This document shows positions 44,787 to 54,883 of a stretch of 64,000 bases of DNA, piece after piece (within the stretch, counting starts at the first letter, position 1; each line of letters opens with the position of its first letter). Below the pieces are notes generated by a model. That model searched no databases. It had not been told where the DNA came from and saw only the letters and a program-made list of their open reading frames with translations. This DNA is from Aalborgiella sp963841045 (GTDB lineage Bacteria; Pseudomonadota; Gammaproteobacteria; Burkholderiales; Burkholderiaceae_C): contig CAWJBD010000002.1 in the NCBI GenBank assembly GCA_963841045.1, forward strand, positions 1-64,000. Direction: 5' to 3'. A program made the position numbers and the translations under genes.

Positions 44787-45875
44787 ATGGCAACCCAAGA
44801 CCAACTCCTAGATGCCCTCAAAACCTTTGTTGACCCCAATACGGGCAAAGACTTCGTTTCCAGCAAAGCGCTGAAAAACCTTTCCGTCAACGATGGCGAT
44901 GTGTCGTTTGACATTGAACTGGGCTACCCCGCCAAAAGCCAAATGGATGGCTTTCGCAAAGCATTGATTGCCGCAGCCAAATCTGTGACGGGTGTGCAAA
45001 ACGTCTCCGTCAATATCGGCAGCAAAATCACGGCACATGCCGTGCAGCGTGGTGTGGCCTTGTTGCCCAATGTGAAAAACATCGTGGCGGTGGCATCAGG
45101 CAAAGGCGGTGTGGGCAAGAGCACCACAGCCGTGAATTTGGCCTTGGCTTTGGCGGCAGAGGGCGCATCTGTCGGCTTGTTGGATGCCGATATCTATGGC
45201 CCTAGCTTGCCGATGATGATGGGCATTGATGGCAAGCCTGAAAGCTTGGACGGCACCAATTTAGAACCCATGGAAAACTACGGCGTGCAAGTTATGTCCA
45301 TTGGCTTTTTGGTGGCGCAAGACGAAGCCATGATTTGGCGCGGCCCAATGGCCACTCAAGCGCTGGAACAACTGCTGCGCCAAACCAACTGGAAAGATTT
45401 GGACTACCTCATCATCGACATGCCACCTGGCACGGGCGATATTCAGCTCACCATGTCACAACGCGTGCCCATGACGGGCGCAGTGGTGGTGACCACGCCA
45501 CAAGACATTGCTTTGTTAGATGCCAAAAAAGGCATCAAAATGTTTGAAAAAGTCAGCGTACCGATTTTGGGAATCGTGGAAAACATGGCAGTGCATGTCT
45601 GTACCAATTGCGGCCACATTGAACATATTTTCGGTGCCGATGGTGGTAAGAAAATGGCGGCTGAATACGACATCGCCTATTTGGGCGCGCTGCCATTGAA
45701 CATGCAAATCCGCGTGCAAGCCGACAGCGGCAAACCGACGGTTGTGAGCGAGCCAGACGGCGACATCGCCAAGATCTACAAAACCTTGGCACGCCAAGTG
45801 GCGGTCACCATCGCCGCTAAAAACAAAGATTTCTCCAACAAGTTTCCAGCGATTAAGATTTCTAAAGAAACTTGA
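44787..45875 (+). CDS. apbC: Mrp/ApbC iron-sulfur cluster carrier ATPase
   Basis: The 362-residue protein has an N-terminal MIP18/DUF59 domain (to about residue 90), then the deviant Walker A VASGKGGVGKSTTAVNLALA, DADIYGPSLPMMMG, and MPPGTGDIQLTMSQ. A C-terminal pair in HVCTNCGHIEHIFG bridges an Fe-S cluster between subunits. It loads 4Fe-4S clusters onto apo-proteins, apt beside the Fe-S-rich formate dehydrogenase genes that follow. Confidence 0.93.
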   Translation: MATQDQLLDALKTFVDPNTGKDFVSSKALKNLSVNDGDVSFDIELGYPAKSQMDGFRKALIAAAKSVTGVQNVSVNIGSKITAHAVQRGVALLPNVKNIVAVASGKGGVGKSTTAVNLALALAAEGASVGLLDADIYGPSLPMMMGIDGKPESLDGTNLEPMENYGVQVMSIGFLVAQDEAMIWRGPMATQALEQLLRQTNWKDLDYLIIDMPPGTGDIQLTMSQRVPMTGAVVVTTPQDIALLDAKKGIKMFEKVSVPILGIVENMAVHVCTNCGHIEHIFGADGGKKMAAEYDIAYLGALPLNMQIRVQADSGKPTVVSEPDGDIAKIYKTLARQVAVTIAAKNKDFSNKFPAIKISKET

Positions 45876-45941
45876 TGCTCGTTTTGATGATGAATCGATG
45901 ATTGCTACGCTGGGATCACGGCTTGATCCTAAAATGCTGTC

Positions 45942-47782
45942 ATGGGTTCAACAATCATCACACCAGAGCAACTGCGCGACAACATTCGGCGCAAAAATAA
46001 AGCCAGCAAGCTCAAAGGACGGCAGGCCGATGCACAGTCTTGTGCAGAGGTGGCGGCCTTGCTGGGCGAGAAACCAACAGATGGGTATCGCCGTGATTTG
46101 TTGATTGAGTATTTGCACCTGCTCAATGACCGTTACCACGGCTTGCATGAACGCCATTTGGTTGCGTTGGCGGCAGTGATGAACATCCCCATGGCGGAGG
46201 TGTATGAGGTCGCTAGCTTCTATCATCACTTTGAAATCATCAAGAGTGTGGAAGTAGACGGTACCATCACAGATGGTGCAGCACCCGCGCTCACTATCCG
46301 CGTTTGCGACGGTTTGTCGTGTGAATTGGCGGGTGCACAAGCGCTTATCAAAAAATTGCCAGCCATATTAGGTCAGCCATCCATTCGCATCATTCCATCA
46401 CCCTGCATGGGGCGCTGTGAACAAGCGCCGGTGGCGATGGTGCACCAACGCGCCGTACCGCACGCCACAACCGAATCTGTCCAGATACAGGCTTCTGCAC
46501 ACATGGATAGGCAAAAATATATAAGAAATCAGGCTGTAGCCGGCGTAAATGCTGCCTATGATGCTATTAATAATATAGCAGATCTCGGGATTTGTCGGTT
46601 TGGAAGCGTATCAGCAGCAAGGTGGTTATGAGCTGGCCTGCAGACTGGCATCTGGCCAATTGGATGCTGATTCGGTAATCGCTGCAATGGACGATTCTGG
46701 CTTGCGCGGCTTGGGTGGAGCAGGCTTCCCAACTGGGCGCAAATGGCGTATTGTTCGGAACGAAGTTGCGCCCAAACTGATGGCAGTCAACATCGACGAA
46801 GGTGAACCCGGTACGTTCAAAGACCGCACCTATTTAGAGAGCGACCCACATCGCTTTATCGAAGGCATGTTGATCGCTGCTTTGGTAGTGGGTGTGGATG
46901 CGTGCTACATCTATTTGCGTGATGAATACCACGACTGCCGTCGCATGCTTGACCGTGAACTCGCCAAGCTGCAGGCCAATCCACCCGTTGCCCTGAAAGG
47001 CAAATTGCCGCACATCGAGTTGCGCCGCGGTGCGGGTGCTTACATTTGCGGCGAAGAATCCGCCATGATTGAAAGCATCGAAGGCAAGCGTGGCGAGCCG
47101 CGCATGCGCCCGCCTTACATCGCGCAAGTGGGATTGTTTGGACGCCCGACCTTGGAACACAATTTTGAAACCCTGTATTGGGTACGCGATATTGTGCAAA
47201 AGGGGGCAGATTGGTTCAGCGGCTTTGGTCGCAACGGACGCAAGGGACTGCGCAGCTTCAGTGTCAGTGGTCGCGTTAAAAAACCGGGCGTGAAGTTAGC
47301 GCCAGCTGGCATCACATTGCAAGAGTTGGTGGATGAATTTTGCGGTGGCATGTTGGATGGGCACAACTTGTACGCCTATTTGCCCGGTGGTGCATCGGGT
47401 GGTATCTTTCCAGCCAGTTTGGCCAATGTGCCTTTGGACTTTGACACTTTGCAACTGCATGGCGGCTTCATCGGTTCGGCTTCTGTGATTGTTTTGAGCC
47501 AGCATGACAAAGCACGTGATGCGGCGCTGAACATGATGCGGTTTTTTGCCACACGAAAGTTGCGGCCAGTGCACGCCCTGCCGTGTGGGCACTGCCAAAG
47601 CTGCCAAATTAATGGAAGCGCCGGTTTGGGACAACTCTACACTTGAAGATTTGAACCAAGTGATGGCGGACGCGTCGATATGTGGTTTGGGGCAAGCCGC
47701 ACCCAACCCCGTGCGTTGCGTGCAAAAGTACTTTGCGCATGAAATCAGCGAATCGCCCGCAGGCGTGGGAGACAACCAATGA
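45942..47782 (+). CDS. fdsB: NAD-dependent formate dehydrogenase, fused gamma and beta subunits (FdsG-FdsB), frameshifted
   Basis: The first 170 residues are a NuoE-like domain: VAALLGEKPTDGYRRDLLIE, YEVASFYHHFEII, and the 2Fe-2S ligands VCDGLSCELAG and SPCMGRCEQAP. The NuoF-like domain follows: GLRGLGGAGFPTGRKW (FMN), VNIDEGEPGTFKDRTYLESD, AYICGEESAMIESIEGKRGE (NADH), and 4Fe-4S ligands SCGQCTPCRVGTAKAAK with ADASICGLGQAAPNPVRC. Frame changes near 46585 (inside a family A repeat) and 47555 break the frame. The lack of a start codon with ribosome binding site for the second part suggests one fused protein of about 613 residues, a form I recall from Comamonadaceae. Two separate subunits are the alternative. 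The ATGA at 47779 couples it to fdsA. Confidence 0.85.
46513..46585 (-). repeat. Interspersed repeat family A, copy 5 (inverted, at the FdsG/FdsB domain junction)
   Basis: On the minus strand: GCTATATTATTAATAGC, then CATAGGCAGCATTTACGCCG, then GGCTACAGCCTGATTTCTTA. It is read on the plus strand as IRNQAVAGVNAAYDAINNIA, exactly between the NuoE-like and NuoF-like domains. Confidence 0.82.
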
Positions 47783-50579
47783 GCGCCTTGGTTGACTTCA
47801 CACTCAATGGTGTGGCGATACAAGCACATGAAGGTGAAACGATTTTTGATGCCGCTTTGCGCCATCAGGTTGACATCCCACATTTGTGCCACAAACCTGG
47901 ACCAACCGGTTTGAGACCCGATGGCAATTGCCGCGCCTGCGTGGTTGAGATCAAAGGCGAACGAACTTTGGCGCCGTCATGCTGCCGCAGTGTCGCAGCG
48001 GGTATGGACGTGCAATCCACCAGCGAGCGTGCCGTCAAAAGTCAAAAGATGGTGCTGGAAATGTTGCTCAGCGACATGCCTGATGCGGGGTTACAAGTGG
48101 AATGAACATGATGAATCCTTGCAGCACGGTGAGCTGAGCGACTGGGCACAGCGCATGGATGTGACCGTTCGTCCCGCACTGCAAAGTTTGCGACGTGAGC
48201 AAACCAAAGCGGATCTGTCACACCCCGCTATAGCTGTCAATTTGGACGCTTGCATTCAATGCAATCGTTGCATCCGAGCTTGCCGCGAAGAGCAAGTCAA
48301 CGATGTCATCGGCATGCGTTTGCGCGGCGCACACAGCGAGATAACATTTGATTTAAACGACAAGATGGGCGACAGCACTTGCGTAGCATGTGGTGAATGC
48401 GTGCAGGCTTGCCCGACCGGTGCGCTGATGCCAAAGACGCAAGTCGGCTCACAAGTGGTGGATAAAAAAGTGGACTCGGTTTGTCCGTTTTGCGGTGTGG
48501 GTTGCTTGCTGACTTACAAGGTCAAAGACAACAAAATTGTGAGTGTGGAGGGGCGTGACGGCCCTGCCAACCATGGACGTTTGTGCGTCAAAGGTCGCTT
48601 TGGCTTTGACTATGCGCACAGCGCTGAGCGACTAACCAAACCTTTGATACGCATTGCGGGCGCGCCCAAAGCCATCCCCATCTGAAACACACGCAACCGA
48701 CTGGCGCAACACATTCAGAGAGGCGACTTGGGAAGAAGCTTTGGCGCTCACATCCGGGGCACTGGTGAATTTGCGCGACACGCATGGCAAGAAATCCTTG
48801 GCAGGTTTTGGCAGTGCTAAAGGCAGTAACGAAGAAGCGTATTTGTTCCAAAAACTGGTGCGCACCGGTTTTGGCAGCAACAATGTCGACCACTGCACGC
48901 GGCTATGCCATGCGTCCAGTGTGGCGGCATTGTTAGAGGGCGTGGGCTCTGGCGCTGTGAGTAACCCAGTGAGCGATGTGGAGCACGCTGAGTTGATTGT
49001 GGTCATTGGCTCCAACCCCACATCGAACCACCCGGTTGCGGCAACGTGGATGAAAAACGCGGCCAAGCACGGCACCAAAATTGTGCTGGCTGATCCGCGC
49101 ATGACGGACATCAGCAAACATGCGTGGCGCACTTTACAGTTCAAAGCGGATACCGATGTGGCAATGGTGAACGCTTTGATTTACACCGTTATCGAGGAAG
49201 GTTTGTTGGATGCAGATTTCATTGCCAACCGTGCGAGCAATTTTGAAGCCTTGCGTCAAAGTGTCAAAGCGTTCAGCCCAGAATCAATGGCAGAGGTTTG
49301 CGGGATTCCGGCGCCTACTTTGCGCGAAGTGGCGCGTGCGTTTGCCAAAGCCAAAAGCGCCATGATTTTGTGGGGCATGGGTGTGAGTCAGCACATCCAT
49401 GGCACAGACAATGTGCGGGCATTGATTGCGCTGTGCAGCATCACGGGTCAAATTGGCAAACCTGGTTCGGGCCTGCATCCTTTGCGTGGGCAAAACAATG
49501 TGCAAGGCGCCAGTGATGCGGGTTTGATTCCCATGATGTTCCCGAATTACCAGCGCGTGACCAACACCGAAGCGCACACCTGGTTTGAAGATTTTTGGCA
49601 TACCAAGCTGGATGATCAACCCGGCTACACCGTGGTTGAAATCATGCACAAAATCTTGGCGGACGACAGTGACCCACACAAGGTACGCGGCATGTACATC
49701 ATGGGCGAAAACCCAGCGATGAGCGACCCCGATTTGAACCACGCTCGGCATGCGTTGTCCAGTTTGGAGCACTTGGTGGTGCAAGACATTTTCATGACCG
49801 AAACAGCGTGGCTGGCCGATGTGGTGTTGCCGGCTACGGCTTGGCCAGAAAAAACCGGCACTGTCAGCAACACCGACCGCATGGTGCAAATGGGGCGGCA
49901 AGCCATTGATGCGCCGGGCGATGCGATGCCTGATTTATGGATCATTCAACAGCTTGCAACGAGGATGGGTTTAAATTGGAATTATGAAGGTGAACACTAC
50001 GGTGTGGCAGCTGTTTACGAAGAAATGCGCCAAGCCATGCATGCTGCCATTGGAGGCATCACGTGGGAACGTTTAGAGCGCGAATCCAGCGTCACCTACC
50101 CATGTTTAAATGAAGACGAAGCGGGGCAAGCCATTGTGTTTGTAGACCGATTTCCCACTGCTGATGGACGTGTGCAATTGCAAGCGACACAATTCATTCC
50201 AGCAGACGAAAGCCCCGACGAAGAATTTCCATTCGTGCTCATCACAGGGCGGCAATTGGAGCATTGGCATACTGGCAGCATGACGCGTCGCTCTGAAGTG
50301 TTGGACGCCATTGAATCGGTAGCGACAGTGTCCATGAACATAGCAGACATGAAAGCATTGGGTATCCAATCAGGCGATAGCATCACAGTGAAATCGCGCC
50401 GTGGGCGCATTCATATCCAAACCCGCTTGGACAATGGCACACCGCCAGGCACGGTGTTCATCCCTTTTGCATACGCAGAAGCGGCCGCGAATTTGCTGAC
50501 CAATGCCGCACTGGATCCTTTTGGGAAAATCCCTGAATTCAAATACTGTGCGGTGGCGATAGAAGCATCCAAAGCCTGA
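47779..50579 (+). CDS. fdsA: NAD-dependent formate dehydrogenase alpha subunit (molybdenum/tungsten bis-MGD), frameshifted
   Basis: About 933 residues after joining frames at about 48100 and 48675. Domains in order: 2Fe-2S ferredoxin (HLCHKPGPTGLRPDGNCRAC, SCC), a His/Cys cluster region, two 4Fe-4S sets (CIQCNRCIRACREE; CVACGECVQACPTGAL), then the catalytic part with CPFCGVGCLLTY for the proximal cluster, NVDHCTRLCHASSV with Cys as metal ligand instead of selenocysteine, HPLRGQNNVQGASDAG, and the C-terminal cofactor-binding domain (FPFVLITGRQLEHWHTGSMT). It oxidises formate to CO2 in the cytoplasm, passing electrons to NAD through FdsGB. Confidence 0.92.
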
Positions 50580-50599
50580 ATCAGCTATATTCCACACAT

Positions 50600-51169
50600 A
50601 TGTCTCAACTATCCTCGTCGAGAAGACCTTGTATCGAAGTTGCCGTGACCATGCGGCGCGAACCGATTGTGGGGGCAATGAGTAGATGGCAATCTCATAG
50701 ATGGGTGCTGGATTCTGTTGATGTGATTGAAGAAGGGCAACCCAGTTCAGCCACCAGGTTAACAAGTCTTGATGGTAATGAACGCTGGATTCACGCAGGG
50801 CTTAAAGTGGAGTTGTTTACCGACGATGCTGAAGGTTATTACCTCAACGTGACCACACCCGCACCGTGCTGGTTTGTGCTGTGGCGCATGGAAGAAGAAG
50901 CCAGTATCAGCGATACACCCATTGCAAAACCTGAAATGGTGAGTTTGAGCTACCATGATGCAGGGCGTTGGTTGGACGCGCAAGAAACGGTAGAGCAAGT
51001 TCCCTTGCCTGCTGAAGTTTTAGCTTGGTTGCAGGATTTTGTTGATGCCAAGCATGTGATAGAACCCAAGAAACGCAAACGTCCAGATAGTTTTAAGCGC
51101 TTAGAGGATCGGTTCGGTAATCCGGTTTCAATCACGACGACAAAGAAATTTGGAGGTGGTCATGACTGA
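50600..51169 (+). CDS. DUF3305 protein of formate dehydrogenase loci
   Basis: The 189-residue soluble protein has VAVTMRREPIVGAMSRWQSH near the start, GYYLNVTTPAPCWFVLWRME in the middle and a basic tail, KKRKRPDSFKRLEDRFGNPV. I recognise this as the DUF3305 pattern, found with DUF3306 and membrane formate dehydrogenase genes. No catalytic motif. Its 3' end overlaps the DUF3306 start. Biochemical role unknown; assembly or maturation is a reasonable guess from context. Confidence 0.75.
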   Translation: MSQLSSSRRPCIEVAVTMRREPIVGAMSRWQSHRWVLDSVDVIEEGQPSSATRLTSLDGNERWIHAGLKVELFTDDAEGYYLNVTTPAPCWFVLWRMEEEASISDTPIAKPEMVSLSYHDAGRWLDAQETVEQVPLPAEVLAWLQDFVDAKHVIEPKKRKRPDSFKRLEDRFGNPVSITTTKKFGGGHD

Positions 51170-51803
51170 AGGATTTTTGGGTCGATGGTCTAAGCGCAAG
51201 CAAGAATCGATCACAACCAAAGCGTTGCCAGAAGCCAATGCCGAACAAGATGCGGCACAAAAGCTCAGTGCTTCGCCCAAATTTGCAAATACAGAACTAA
51301 ATAATCCGGCAAATAGTGCAACTGCTAATGCTGAACATGCAGACGCGCAAGAAACGACTTTGCCGAATATGTCAGATGTGTTGAACTTGACAAAAGAATC
51401 TGACTTCGCACCGTTTGTGGCACGCAATGTCTCACCTGAAGTGCGCAATGCCGCCATGAAAAAACTATTCACCGATCCCCATTACAACGTGATGGACCGC
51501 TTGGATATTTACATCGATGATTATTCCAAGCCCGATCCTTTGCCCTTGGCGATGATGCGGCAGTTGGCCAGCGCCAAGTTTTTGAATTTGTTTGAGGATG
51601 AAGAGAAAAAAGAAAACGCTGATCTTGAAAAGAAAGCACCTGAATCTGTAACACAATTTGAGAGTCAAGAGACTGATTTGAAAAGTGATGTCACAATCAC
51701 AGAGCAAGAAATTTCACAACAAAATACACATGACCACACTGATCTGCGATTGCGGCAAGACCATGCCGCTGAACCCCATCAACATCGGCGCGGCTCTGAA
51801 TGA
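51162..51803 (+). CDS. DUF3306 protein of formate dehydrogenase loci
   Basis: ATG 51162 after GGAGGTGG gives MTEGFLGRWSKRKQES. A low-complexity Ala/Glu/Asn segment follows, then the DUF3306 core: DFAPFVARNVSPEVRNAAMK, LFTDPHYNVMDRLDIYIDDY, and SKPDPLPLAMMRQLASA. The acidic tail probably ends early: one missing base would create an ATGA overlap with the next gene at 51730, while as written it runs 74 bases into that gene. Function unknown. Confidence 0.72.
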   Translation: MTEGFLGRWSKRKQESITTKALPEANAEQDAAQKLSASPKFANTELNNPANSATANAEHADAQETTLPNMSDVLNLTKESDFAPFVARNVSPEVRNAAMKKLFTDPHYNVMDRLDIYIDDYSKPDPLPLAMMRQLASAKFLNLFEDEEKKENADLEKKAPESVTQFESQETDLKSDVTITEQEISQQNTHDHTDLRLRQDHAAEPHQHRRGSE

Positions 51804-53818
51804 AAAACTGACGCTTCATTCGTCTTTATGCCGACGCGAAGCGGGGGATTTTCAACGTGCCATTCAAACGGGCGAAGATGTCGTCGTTGCATGCACACAA
51901 GAAAAACGACTGTTTTCAGAGTTGGCAGAGCAAACTAAAGGTGCATCATCGGTCATCCGTTTTGTGAATATTCGTGAGACGGGTGGCTGGAGCAAAGATG
52001 CCAGTCAATCAAGTCCCAAATTGGCCGCACAGTTGGTCGCCGCCCATTTGCCAGAACCAGAGCCAGTAACTACCGTTAGCTATTCAAGTTCTGGCCGGTT
52101 GTTGATCATCGGGAAGTTGGATGCTGCAGAACATGTCGCTGACTTGTTAGGCGATGACTTCAACACCAGTATTTTTACTTTGGGAGTGGGGCAAGGCGAA
52201 GTACTGCAAGAGCGCAAATACCCGATATTGGGTGGTGACATCAAATCACTAACAGGTTGGTTAGGTGAGTTTAAATTGACCTGGATGCAAAATAATCCGA
52301 TTGATTTGGATTTGTGCACACGTTGTAACGCCTGTGTTGCGGCTTGTCCGGAAAGTGCAATTGGTTTAGATTACCAAATCGATTTGGATGCCTGCAAGTC
52401 ACACCGCGCATGCGAGAAAGCGTGCCAAGTTGCAGCCATCAACTTCTCACGCGAAGTTGAATCCTCGTCTGATACATTTGATTTGGTGTTGGACTTACGA
52501 TCAGCACCCGCTTTCACGCAGCATGCTGTTCCACAAGGTTACTTTCACAGCAAAGGAACAGATGCTCAGGTTTTACTCAAAATCAAATCTCTCGTAGGTG
52601 AATTTGAGAAGCCAAAATTCGTCGCCTACAAACAAAAGCTTTGTGCGCACAGTCGCAATGAAAAAATCGGTTGCAGTGCGTGTATGGATGTGTGCTCAGC
52701 ATCTGCCATCAGCAGTGACTTTGAGCGCCAGCAAATTAAGGTCAATCCCCACTTGTGCGTGGGTTGCGGCACATGTTCAACAGTTTGTCCCACTGGTGCA
52801 CTGTCGTATGGCTATCCACGTGCCAGTGAGCAAGGTGTCAAACTAAAAACATTAATCAATACCTATGCACGAGCAGGTGGTAAGGATGGCGCACTGCTTG
52901 CTGCACAGTCAAGTGCGAGGGCAAAGTCTGGTTAACGATTTGGGTCGTGCTGCCAGATTAGACAAAGACATTCATGGTGTGCCAGCGCGGGTAATACCCG
53001 TTTCTTTATGGCATACCTCATCTATGGGCTTGGATGTTTGGTTATCAGCCATTTGCTACGGTGCTTCGCAGGTTTGGGTGTTGATGACGGATGAAGAGGC
53101 GCCGCAATACAAAGTGTCATTGACTGAACAAATGGCCGTGGCGCAAAGTATTTTGACGGGTTTGGGTTATACGGGCGAGCATTTCAAAATCATGCAAGTC
53201 AAAGATGCGCGCGACTTGGCGACTCTTGATCGTGATTTACAAAGCGCTCCTGCACAAGTGCCATTGCAAGTCGCCAGTTTCGCAGTTCAGGCAGAAAAGC
53301 GGACAACATTGGAATTGGCGCTGGATCATTTAATCAACCAAGCTCCTGTCAAAACCAAGGCAGAACGTATTGCACTGCCGACCACAGGCTCACCTCTAGG
53401 GGCGATCAAGCTCAACAAAGAGGCTTGCACCTTGTGCTTAAGCTGCGTGAATGCATGCCCAGCCAATGCATTGCAAGATAACGTTGACGCACCTCAACTT
53501 AAATTCATTGAAAAGAATTGCGTGCAATGTGGGTTGTGCGTCAAAACCTGCCCAGAAAAAGCGCTCAGTTTGGTACCGCAATTGAATTTGTTAAAAGATC
53601 GTAAAGAAGCTGTTCTGTTAAATGAAATGCAGCCTTATGCTTGTATTCGCTGTAACAAACCATTTGGCACACTCAAAGGAATTGAGGCCATGTTGGGCAA
53701 GCTTGCAGGGCACAGCATGTTCCAAGGCGCAGCGTTGGAGCGTTTGAAAATGTGCAGTGATTGCCGCGTCATCGATATTCATACATCCAGCTCTGAAGCA
53801 AAAATTACCGATTTGTAG
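51730..53818 (+). CDS. Polyferredoxin-type 4Fe-4S protein of the formate dehydrogenase operon, frameshifted
   Basis: From ATG 51730 (MTTLICDCGKTMPLNP), about 696 residues after a frame change near 52915. At least five, perhaps six, ferredoxin-like clusters are visible: CTRCNACVAACPES, CKSHRACEKACQVAA, CSACMDVCSASAI, CVGCGTCSTVCPTGAL, CTLCLSCVNACPANAL and CVQCGLCVKTCPEKAL, plus two CxxC pairs (CIRCNKPFG, CSDCRV) near the end. Cytoplasmic, no signal peptide. It may relay electrons or serve in assembly of the exported formate dehydrogenase. The exact job is not established to my knowledge. Confidence 0.85.
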
Positions 53819-53843
53819 CTGTAAAGCTTGAGTAACTCACCAC

Positions 53844-54473
53844 ATGACCATGTCAAAAACATCTGCCCTCCCCATATCCAGTGCGCTGGATGAAGAAACT
53901 GCACGTGCTGAGCTTTACGGATTGCTTGCGGCGCTTTACTACGCAACGCCAACGCCTGAAATACTTGCGCAATTGCGTGTGGCCGTAACTGAGGCGCCAC
54001 GAGCTGGCGCTTTTCTTGAGGAGCCTTGGCGGGCTTTGGTCGGTAAAGCCAGGCAGTTATCTGATGAGGCCATACAAGCTGAATACGACACACTTTTTGG
54101 GGGCATTGGTAAGCCAGAAGTTTATTTATATGGATCGCATTACCTCAGTGGATTTTTGAATGAGAAGCCCTTGGCTAAATTGCGATCAGATTTGCATGCG
54201 ATAGGTTTGGAGCGGTCTGAATCTATGTCGGATACTGAAGATCACATTGCCTATCTTTGTGAAGTGATGCGCTATTTGATAGCCGGTGACGATGTTGCGG
54301 TGGCCAACTTGACACGTCAGCGAGAATTTTTTGCTACACATATTCAGCCATGGGTGAATATGCTGTGCGACGACATTAAGTTGAATACCAAAGCAAACTT
54401 TTATGCAGATTTGTCTGACTTTACTCGTGCTTTTATTCAAGTGGAAGCACAGGGTTTTGATATGTTGGTTTAA
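53844..54473 (+). CDS. TorD/DmsD family chaperone for the Tat-exported formate dehydrogenase
   Basis: The 209-residue helical protein has the family signature EYDTLFGGIGKPEVYLYGSH followed by YLSGFLNEKPL, and DTEDHIAYLCEVMRYLI. TorD-like chaperones bind the twin-arginine leader of a molybdoenzyme and hold it until the cofactor is inserted. The catalytic subunit with such a leader is encoded 411 bases downstream. Confidence 0.88.
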   Translation: MTMSKTSALPISSALDEETARAELYGLLAALYYATPTPEILAQLRVAVTEAPRAGAFLEEPWRALVGKARQLSDEAIQAEYDTLFGGIGKPEVYLYGSHYLSGFLNEKPLAKLRSDLHAIGLERSESMSDTEDHIAYLCEVMRYLIAGDDVAVANLTRQREFFATHIQPWVNMLCDDIKLNTKANFYADLSDFTRAFIQVEAQGFDMLV

Positions 54474-54483
54474 TTCACCTCGT

Positions 54484-54529
54484 TTGGAATGCATAAGGTA
54501 TTTTGTATGCTAGTAAGGGAATTCCCTTA
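54484..54529 (+). promoter_or_regulatory. Candidate promoter with overlapping operator palindrome before the exported formate dehydrogenase genes
   Basis: TTGGAA (54484-54489) and TATGCT (54506-54511) are spaced by 16 bases. Immediately downstream is a perfect 16-bp palindrome TAAGGGAATTCCCTTA at 54514-54529, near the expected start of transcription, where a bound repressor would block initiation. A smaller inverted repeat GCATA/TATGC overlaps the -10 box. The regulator is unknown. Confidence 0.45.
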
Positions 54530-54619
54530 TGAATTTATTTGCAGACTCTTGGCTTCGCAGGTACATTAGAAGCTATCTATTCAAGTCAAACTCATGTTCA
54601 ATAAAGTCAGGAGCCATTT

Positions 54620-54835
54620 ATGACAAACAGTTCCCCAAACAATCAAAGCAAATCATCTCGCCGTGGGTTTTTCTTGACGGCAGGAGCGGCGGGTGCTGCA
54701 GTTTCAACCGTCTCGGTGTTGAAGTCGCCGGCTCCAGAGGCAATTGCTGAAGTACTCAAGCCAGCACCGGAAAAGGGTGGTGGTTATCAACTGACCGAAC
54801 ATGTCAAACAGTATTACAAAACCGCCATGGTTTGA
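54620..54835 (+). CDS. Formate dehydrogenase region Tat-target small protein
   Basis: The 71-residue protein has a twin-arginine leader (SRRGFFLTAGAAGAAVSTVS) and a short C-terminal part with GGGYQLTEHVKQYYKTAMV. It fits the small family of Tat-target proteins always found just before formate dehydrogenase alpha genes. CAGGAGCC precedes the ATG. Probably a periplasmic or membrane partner of the enzyme. Function not defined. Confidence 0.85.
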   Translation: MTNSSPNNQSKSSRRGFFLTAGAAGAAVSTVSVLKSPAPEAIAEVLKPAPEKGGGYQLTEHVKQYYKTAMV

Positions 54836-54883
54836 ATGTCGTTTGACTAATTTGCTCATGCATTTTCTTTTTGGGAGCTTTTC

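Noticed and set aside
49284..49901. 205-residue minus-strand open frame in fdsA
   Set aside because: It is His/Gln-rich in the manner of antisense frames, and the plus frame carries clear molybdoenzyme motifs.
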